A stretch of 64,000 nucleotides of DNA, taken from CALAED01 sp036378315 (GTDB lineage: Bacteria; Actinomycetota; Actinomycetes; Streptosporangiales; Streptosporangiaceae). The translations under genes and the position numbers were made by a program. The notes under the pieces are model-generated. The model was not told the origin of the DNA and ran no database searches. It worked only from the letters and a program-made list of their open reading frames with translations. Location of the stretch: positions 1 to 64,000 of the forward strand of contig DASUWU010000105.1 of assembly GCA_036378315.1 (NCBI GenBank), given 5' to 3'. Shown here in pieces: positions 59,670-64,000 of the stretch (position 1 is the stretch's first letter; each line of letters opens with the position of its first letter).

Positions 59670-60476
59670 ATGCCCAAGGAGCGGACCCGGCAGCTCGAGT
59701 ACTCCGAGATCCAGAGCGCGATGCTCGAAGAGGACAAGCGGCGGCGCAAGGCGGCCAAGCTGATCGCGGTGCTGACGCACTTCCTCGGCCGCGCCGACCT
59801 TTCCGGGCTGACCGTCGCCGACGTCGGCTGCTCCGCCGGGTTCATCTCGGACGAGCTGGCCACGGCGGGCGCCGCGCGCACCGTGGGCATCGACATCGAC
59901 GTGCCGGGGCTCAAGCGGGCCAAGGACGCCTTCGGCGAGCGGGTCGGCTTCGTCTGCTCCGACGGCGAGCGGCTGCCGTTCCCCGACGGCACGTTCGACG
60001 TGCTCGTGTTCAACCACATCTACGAGCACGTCGTCGACCCCGACGCGATCGTCACCGAGCTGCACCGGGTGCTCGCCGACGACGGAGCTCTGTATCTCGG
60101 CCTGGGCAACAAGTACGGGATCATCGAGCCGCACTACAAGTTGCCGTTCCTTTCGTACCTGCCGGCCGGACTCGCCGATCGGTACGTCCGGGCCAGCGGG
60201 CGCGCCGATCACTACTACGAGCGGTTCCGCGGGCGGACCGGGCTGCGCGCGATGCTGCGCGATTTCCACGTCTGGGACTACACGTTCGCCGTCATTTCGG
60301 AGCCCGATCGGTTCAGCGGCGGCGATGACATGCCGGGGCCGGTCGCCAGGCTGCCGCGGCCGGCCCTGCGGGCGCTGCGGCCGATCATCCCGACGTTTCT
60401 CTGGGTCGCGACAAAGACGCCGCGGTCACCTGCCGGTCCCCCTCTGATCACCCCACCAGGGCCCGTCTCGGCGTAG
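59670..60476 (+). CDS. SAM-dependent methyltransferase (class I)
   Basis: The 268-residue product has a basic N-terminal helix (EYSEIQSAMLEEDKRRRKAAKLI), motif I VADVGCSAGFISDELA (about 49-64), GIDIDVPGLKRAKDAF, SDGERLPFPDGTFDVLVFNHIYEHVVDPDAIV (motif II and III region) and a C-terminal substrate lobe (SYLPAGLADRYVRASGRADHYYERFRGR). It belongs to the Methyltransf_11 class and probably modifies a sugar or lipid of the glycan pathway. It has a leaderless-type promoter and is followed after 106 bp by a GT4 with its own ribosome-binding site. No further specificity is visible. Confidence 0.88.
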   Translation: MPKERTRQLEYSEIQSAMLEEDKRRRKAAKLIAVLTHFLGRADLSGLTVADVGCSAGFISDELATAGAARTVGIDIDVPGLKRAKDAFGERVGFVCSDGERLPFPDGTFDVLVFNHIYEHVVDPDAIVTELHRVLADDGALYLGLGNKYGIIEPHYKLPFLSYLPAGLADRYVRASGRADHYYERFRGRTGLRAMLRDFHVWDYTFAVISEPDRFSGGDDMPGPVARLPRPALRALRPIIPTFLWVATKTPRSPAGPPLITPPGPVSA

Positions 60477-60582
60477 GCTTCCGAGATAGGGGGACCCCGC
60501 CACGCGTAAACAAGCGCGCCAGGCCACTGGGCGCGACGATCCCGGTGCCCCCGAGCCGGGCGTTCGAAAGCAAGGGAGGATT

Positions 60583-61710
60583 GTGGCGCTTCGGATCCTC
60601 GTCGACGCGACCGCCGTGCCTGCCGATCGCGGTGCCCTCGGCAGATACATCGACGGCCTCGTCGCGGCTCTGGACGCGGCCGGCGCCGATCTCGCGATCG
60701 CCTGCCAGCGCTCCGACGAGGAGCGGTACGCCAGGCTGGCGCCGCACACAAAGATCGTCGCCGGGCCGATGGCGATCTCGCACCGCCAGGCGCGGCTGGC
60801 CTGGGAACAGACCGGGCTGCCTGTCATCGCGGAGCAGGTGGGCGCGCAGGTGATCCACCTGCCGTTCTACTCGATCCCGCTGCGGCCGGGCATGCCCACG
60901 GTCGTGACCATCCACGACGTCACGTACTTCTCCGAGCCCGAGGTGCACAACCCGGTCCGCTCGACCTACATCAAGTCGGCGACCCGCACCGCGTGCCGCC
61001 GGGCCACCCGGGTGATCGTGCCGTCCAAGGCGACCAGGGACGAGCTCGTGCGGCTGCTCGCCGCCGACCCCACCCACATCGACGTGGCCTACCACGGCGT
61101 CGACCACGAAATCTTTCACCGTCCGGCCGAGGACGAGATACGCCGGGTGTCCGACCGGCTCGGCCTGCACGGCCAGCCGTACATCGCCTTCCTCGGCGCG
61201 CTCGACCCGCGCAAGAACGTGCCGAACCTGATCCGCGGCTGGGTGCGCGCGGTCGCCGACCGTCCAGACCCGCCCGCGCTCGCGCTCGCCGGCGGCGGCG
61301 GTTGGGACGACGAGGTCGACGCCGCGATGGCCACCGTCCCGCCCGGGCTCCGCATGGTCCGCCCCGGCTACCTGCGCTGGTCGTCGCTGCCCGGCTACCT
61401 GGGCGGCGCGCAGATCGTCGCGGCGCCCAGCAGAGGCGAGGGCTTCGGCCTTCCGGTGCTCGAGGCGATGGCCTGCGGCGCGCCGGTGCTGACCACGCCG
61501 CACTCCTCGCTGCCCGAGGTCGGCGGCGACGCCGTCGCCTACACCGAGCCGGACGAGGAGAGCATCGCCCAGGCGCTGCGCACGCTGCTCGACCACCCAG
61601 AACGCCGCAAGGCGCTCGCCGAGGCCGCCTATGTCCGTTCGCAGGACTTCACCTGGGCCGCCTCGGCCGAGGCGCACATGGCCTCCTACGAACGCGCGGT
61701 CTCCGGCTGA
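60583..61710 (+). CDS. Family 4 glycosyltransferase
   Basis: A GT-B enzyme of 375 residues of the mannosyltransferase type. LRILVDATAVPADRGALGRYIDGLVAAL starts the acceptor domain; IHLPFYSIPL, VTIHDVTYFSEPEVH and RATRVIVPSKATRDEL lead to the donor domain beginning YIAFLGALDPRKNVPNLIRGW, with LALAGGGGWDDEV and APSRGEGFGLPVLEAMACGAPVLTT (nucleotide-sugar binding, E-x7-E type). GTG 60583 is preceded by AAGGGAGGATT, a strong ribosome-binding site. It is followed after 58 bp by a sugar nucleotidyltransferase. Confidence 0.9.
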   Translation: MALRILVDATAVPADRGALGRYIDGLVAALDAAGADLAIACQRSDEERYARLAPHTKIVAGPMAISHRQARLAWEQTGLPVIAEQVGAQVIHLPFYSIPLRPGMPTVVTIHDVTYFSEPEVHNPVRSTYIKSATRTACRRATRVIVPSKATRDELVRLLAADPTHIDVAYHGVDHEIFHRPAEDEIRRVSDRLGLHGQPYIAFLGALDPRKNVPNLIRGWVRAVADRPDPPALALAGGGGWDDEVDAAMATVPPGLRMVRPGYLRWSSLPGYLGGAQIVAAPSRGEGFGLPVLEAMACGAPVLTTPHSSLPEVGGDAVAYTEPDEESIAQALRTLLDHPERRKALAEAAYVRSQDFTWAASAEAHMASYERAVSG

Positions 61711-61755
61711 CGCCACGGCCCGCGCGGGCGCCCCGGCCACTCCGACCGGCGGCGG

Positions 61756-61761
61756 TAGGGT
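61756..61761 (+). promoter_or_regulatory. Probable -10 box for a leaderless nucleotidyltransferase mRNA
   Basis: TAGGGT lies 7 nt before ATG 61769; no ribosome-binding site is present. Confidence 0.5.
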
Positions 61762-61768
61762 TTCCGGC

Positions 61769-62488
61769 ATGGCCATAACGGGGAAGAGCGGGCAGGTTCG
61801 GCAGGCGATCATCCTGGCGGGAGGCAAGGCCACCCGGCTGCGGCCGTACACGGACGACCGGCCCAAGGCGATGGTGCCGGTGGCGGGCAAGCCCATCGTC
61901 GACTGGCAGCTCGAATGGCTGTCCGCCGAGGGCTGCGAGCACGTCGTCATCTCCTGCGGATACCTCGCCGACGTGCTGGAAAAGCACCTCGCCGCGCACT
62001 CCTACCCGCTGACCATCGACGTCGCCGTGGAGACCGAGCCGCTCGGCCGCGGCGGGGCGCTGCGGTTCGCCGCCGGCCACCTGCCGCATGAGGGGGAGCG
62101 CTGGCTGGCTCTCAACGGCGACGTCCTGTGCCGGTTCCCGTTGACCGATCTGATCGACCGTCACGTGTCGGCCGCCGCGATGGCCACCATCGCGCTCGCC
62201 CAGTACCGCACCACATGGGGCATCGCCACCCTCGACGAGGACGACCGGATCGCCGGGTTCGTCCAGTCCCCGAGCCTCCCGTACTGGATCAACGGCGGGG
62301 TCTACGCCTTCGAGTCCGCCGTCATCGGCCTGCTGCCCGAGAGAGGCGACCACGAGGACACCACCTTCCCCAGGCTCGCCGTCGACAAGCTGCTCGCCGG
62401 CTACAAGATCCCCGGCTACTGGCGCGGCGTCGACACCGTGAAAGACGTCAAGGAGGCCGGCGAGGAGGTCCTCCAGCAGGGCTGGTGA
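61769..62488 (+). CDS. Sugar-1-phosphate nucleotidyltransferase
   Basis: A RmlA/ManC-type NTP transferase of 239 residues. It has QAIILAGGKATRLRPYTDDRPKAMVPVAGKPI (nucleotide loop with Lys), VVISCGYLADVLEKHL, ETEPLGRGGALRFAA, LALNGDVLCRFPL (Mg-binding Asp), YWINGGVYAFES, HEDTTFPRLAVDKLLAG and WRGVDTVKDVKEA (second Asp site). The short form without a C-terminal beta-helix fits a mannose-1-phosphate guanylyltransferase or glucose-1-phosphate thymidylyl/uridylyltransferase; base and sugar are not decided by these motifs. It presumably supplies a donor sugar for the adjacent GT4 and the larger island. ATG 61769 is chosen from the -10 position and the family N-terminus. Confidence 0.88.
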   Translation: MAITGKSGQVRQAIILAGGKATRLRPYTDDRPKAMVPVAGKPIVDWQLEWLSAEGCEHVVISCGYLADVLEKHLAAHSYPLTIDVAVETEPLGRGGALRFAAGHLPHEGERWLALNGDVLCRFPLTDLIDRHVSAAAMATIALAQYRTTWGIATLDEDDRIAGFVQSPSLPYWINGGVYAFESAVIGLLPERGDHEDTTFPRLAVDKLLAGYKIPGYWRGVDTVKDVKEAGEEVLQQGW

Positions 62489-62825
62489 GCCCAGCGGGCG
62501 TCGCCGACCCGAGTGCGAGGGGCGTGCGACCTCAGCGGTTCACCCGCCGTCCTTGTCGGCCCCATTCAGCAGACGCCATTCAGCGGACACCATTCAGCAG
62601 ACGTCCGCGCGCTTTTCACTCGTGTGACCGGCAGGCGTACCGGCATCCATCCGTACGGATGGCCCGCGTCGCTGCTCGGCATCGAGGGCGGGTCTGCCGG
62701 GCGGCCTAGACGGACCGCGGGGTGGGTGGCTCGGCGTCTCCCCGGCGGCCGCGGGCGGGCCGCTGAGAGGTGTTCGCCTGGACGGCGCCGTGGCGACGCT
62801 CCGTCATTCTGTCGGTGCTCCGGGT
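62489..62825. other. Gap without a gene before the DUF222 protein; holds a 14-bp triple repeat
   Basis: No supported coding frame. CCATTCAGCAGACG-type 14-bp units lie at 62562, 62576 and 62590. Composition is less GC-biased than the flanking island, as in the gene that follows. No att site or transposase remnant was recognised. Confidence 0.6.
62562..62603. repeat. 14-bp tandem repeat, three copies
   Basis: CCATTCAGCAGACG, CCATTCAGCGGACA and CCATTCAGCAGACG follow one another at 62562, 62576 and 62590. Confidence 0.92.
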
Positions 62826-62831
62826 TAGCGT
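62826..62831 (+). promoter_or_regulatory. Probable -10 box for the DUF222 gene
   Basis: TAGCGT lies 6 nt before ATG 62838 with no ribosome-binding site. Confidence 0.4.
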
Positions 62832-62837
62832 TGGTAC

Positions 62838-64000
62838 ATGTGTTCGGTCGAGCCGGGGGTTCCCGCCGCCACCATCGCTCAGGTGGTCGCGGGGATCGCC
62901 GGTTTGGCGGCGGAGTTGGCGGCCGGGCCGGTTCCTGATTCTGGTGCCGTCTGCTACGAGCAGACCGAGACGCTGGGCCGTGCGGTGGATCTGTTGGAGT
63001 CGGCGATCGCCGTCCGTGTTGCGGCGGCGACCCGGGCTGGGACGGTGGCGGAGTGGGGTCACACCTCGCCGGCGGCGTGGCTGCGGACGAGTTTGGGGAT
63101 GCGACATGCTCGCGCCGAGGACCGTGCGGTGCTGGCCGAGCAGTTGCCGCGCCTGCCGCAGGTGGCCGAGCGTTTGGCAGTGGGGGAGTTGTCGGCGGGG
63201 TATGCGGTGGCGATCGCCGGTGGGGTGCGGCGGTTGGAGGAGGCCGACTGCGGCAAGGCGGAGCGGCTGTTGCTCGGCTTCGTCGATGAGGGTCACAGCG
63301 TGGGGCAGATCATCCGGTTCGCCGACAAGATCAAGGACTTGATCGCCGAGCGTGAGGGGACGGCCGTCGAGCCCGAAGACGGACGCCGCGCCGAACGTCA
63401 GTGGCTGGCAATCCACCGGTCGGGGTCAGGTGGGTTCGTCAAAGGCCGCTTCGGCGCGGAGTTAATGGCGTTGATCAAAGCAAGGCTGGAGCCACTGGCC
63501 CAGCCGTGCGGCGCCGACGACACCCGTGACCACGCCGAGCGGCTCGCCGACGCGCTCCAGAGCCACCTGTCCGGCCGCGACAGCCGATGGGACCCGATCG
63601 TCGTCGTCAACCTGCAACCACCCCCAGCACCTAAGCCATCCGCCCAGTGGACGGCAGCGCCGGCGAGCGATCGGCCGGCGCGCAGCCCGCAGGTCCCTGT
63701 CGACGCCGGGGGCGATGCGACGAGCGCTGGCCAACAACGGCGACGCCCGTACGACACGAGGCCACAGCCCAGGCCAGGTCCCACGGGCCAACCGACCGCG
63801 TCCCGGTCCGGGGCCGGGTCGGCCGTGCCGGGTTGGCCGTTCTCGGTGGCCGGGTTGACCGCTCGGCTCGCCGACGGGACGCCCATCCCCGCCTGGCGGG
63901 CGCGGCAGATCCTGCTCAACGCCGGGTTCTCGGCGTTGGTCCTGGGGGCCGACGGGCTGCCGTTGTATCTGGGCCGGCGGGTGCGCTGCGCGAGCCCGGC
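62838..64000 (+). CDS. DUF222/HNH endonuclease family protein (13E12-like), cut by window end
   Basis: The frame is open from ATG 62838 to the window edge (387 codons). The N-terminal part matches the DUF222 layout: an Ala/Leu-rich helical region with GHTSPAAWLRTSLGMRHARAEDR, ERLAVGELSAGYAVAIAGG, RFADKIKDL and RWDPIVVVNL, followed by a Pro/Arg-rich linker (about 255-315). The HNH nuclease domain, which should contain a GCRFPGC- or HH-type motif, is expected beyond LPLYLGRRVRCASP at the edge. Codons such as GGT, CGT, GTT, TTG and one TTA are much more frequent than in neighbours, consistent with transfer. The family occurs in many copies in actinobacteria and often behaves as a repeated, possibly mobile, element. 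Confidence 0.85.
   Translation, partial: MCSVEPGVPAATIAQVVAGIAGLAAELAAGPVPDSGAVCYEQTETLGRAVDLLESAIAVRVAAATRAGTVAEWGHTSPAAWLRTSLGMRHARAEDRAVLAEQLPRLPQVAERLAVGELSAGYAVAIAGGVRRLEEADCGKAERLLLGFVDEGHSVGQIIRFADKIKDLIAEREGTAVEPEDGRRAERQWLAIHRSGSGGFVKGRFGAELMALIKARLEPLAQPCGADDTRDHAERLADALQSHLSGRDSRWDPIVVVNLQPPPAPKPSAQWTAAPASDRPARSPQVPVDAGGDATSAGQQRRRPYDTRPQPRPGPTGQPTASRSGAGSAVPGWPFSVAGLTARLADGTPIPAWRARQILLNAGFSALVLGADGLPLYLGRRVRCASP

Noticed and set aside
21848..62488. Classical teichoic-acid exporter (TagGH) or Wzx/Wzy pair in the island
   Set aside because: No ABC ATPase Walker/LSGGQ pair nor Wzx/Wzy-like polytopic gene was found; only the UPF0104 and GT-C-like membrane proteins are present.

Overview
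The window is about 64 kb of very GC-rich DNA with strong G/C third-codon bias, frequent GTG/TTG starts, ATGA/GTGA stop-start overlaps and many -10 boxes placed 6-8 nt before a start codon. Together with the gene content (treYZ, actinobacterial GtrA, LCP proteins, HelR-type helicase, TIGR03089 protein, DUF222/HNH protein) this points to a filamentous actinomycete. The best guess, from gene style alone, is the Streptosporangiaceae/Thermomonosporaceae group. No rRNA, tRNA, CRISPR array or complete insertion sequence was recognised.

Region 1 (1-20.8 kb) is mostly core metabolism. It holds the end of glgX, then treY and treZ (the maltooligosyl route from glycogen to trehalose), an acyl-CoA carboxylase beta subunit, an OmpR-type two-component pair, a GtrA protein, an acyl-CoA dehydrogenase, purK-purE, a repeat-tailed membrane protein, a GT2/LCP divergent pair, a CoA-binding protein, UDP-glucose 6-dehydrogenase, a second acyl-CoA dehydrogenase, an unrecognised protein and a small secreted protein.

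Region 2 (21.0-27.9 kb) is the most unusual part. An IspD/TarI-like cytidylyltransferase stands divergent from a tightly coupled operon: an NTase-like/CDP-alcohol phosphotransferase fusion, a DUF5941-like membrane protein, a LicC-like nucleotidyltransferase, an EgsA/AraM-type sn-glycerol-1-phosphate dehydrogenase, a second CDP-alcohol phosphotransferase with an altered active-site motif, and a GT2. I infer a pathway that makes an activated polyol phosphate, possibly of archaeal glycerol-1-phosphate stereochemistry, and transfers it to a lipid or glycan.

Region 3 (27.9-62.5 kb) is a large cell-envelope glycan island. It holds GT4 and GT2 enzymes, WecB, a WbpA-like nucleotide-sugar dehydrogenase, two giant GT2-TagF fusions, an acyltransferase-3, two LCP ligases (one is in region 1), a GT-C-like membrane protein, two UPF0104/AglD-like membrane proteins, two methyltransferases and a sugar nucleotidyltransferase. 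Inserted among these are a PQQ-type beta-propeller protein, a HelR/HelD helicase, a Phd-VapC pair and a thioredoxin. No TagGH-type exporter or Wzx/Wzy is visible. The window ends in a DUF222/HNH gene cut by the edge.

Two structural themes run through the window. Short tandem duplications (9-22 bp units, 2-5 copies) sit at gene boundaries, and at least eleven genes look leaderless. These are direct sequence observations; the pathway assignments are inference from families and gene order.
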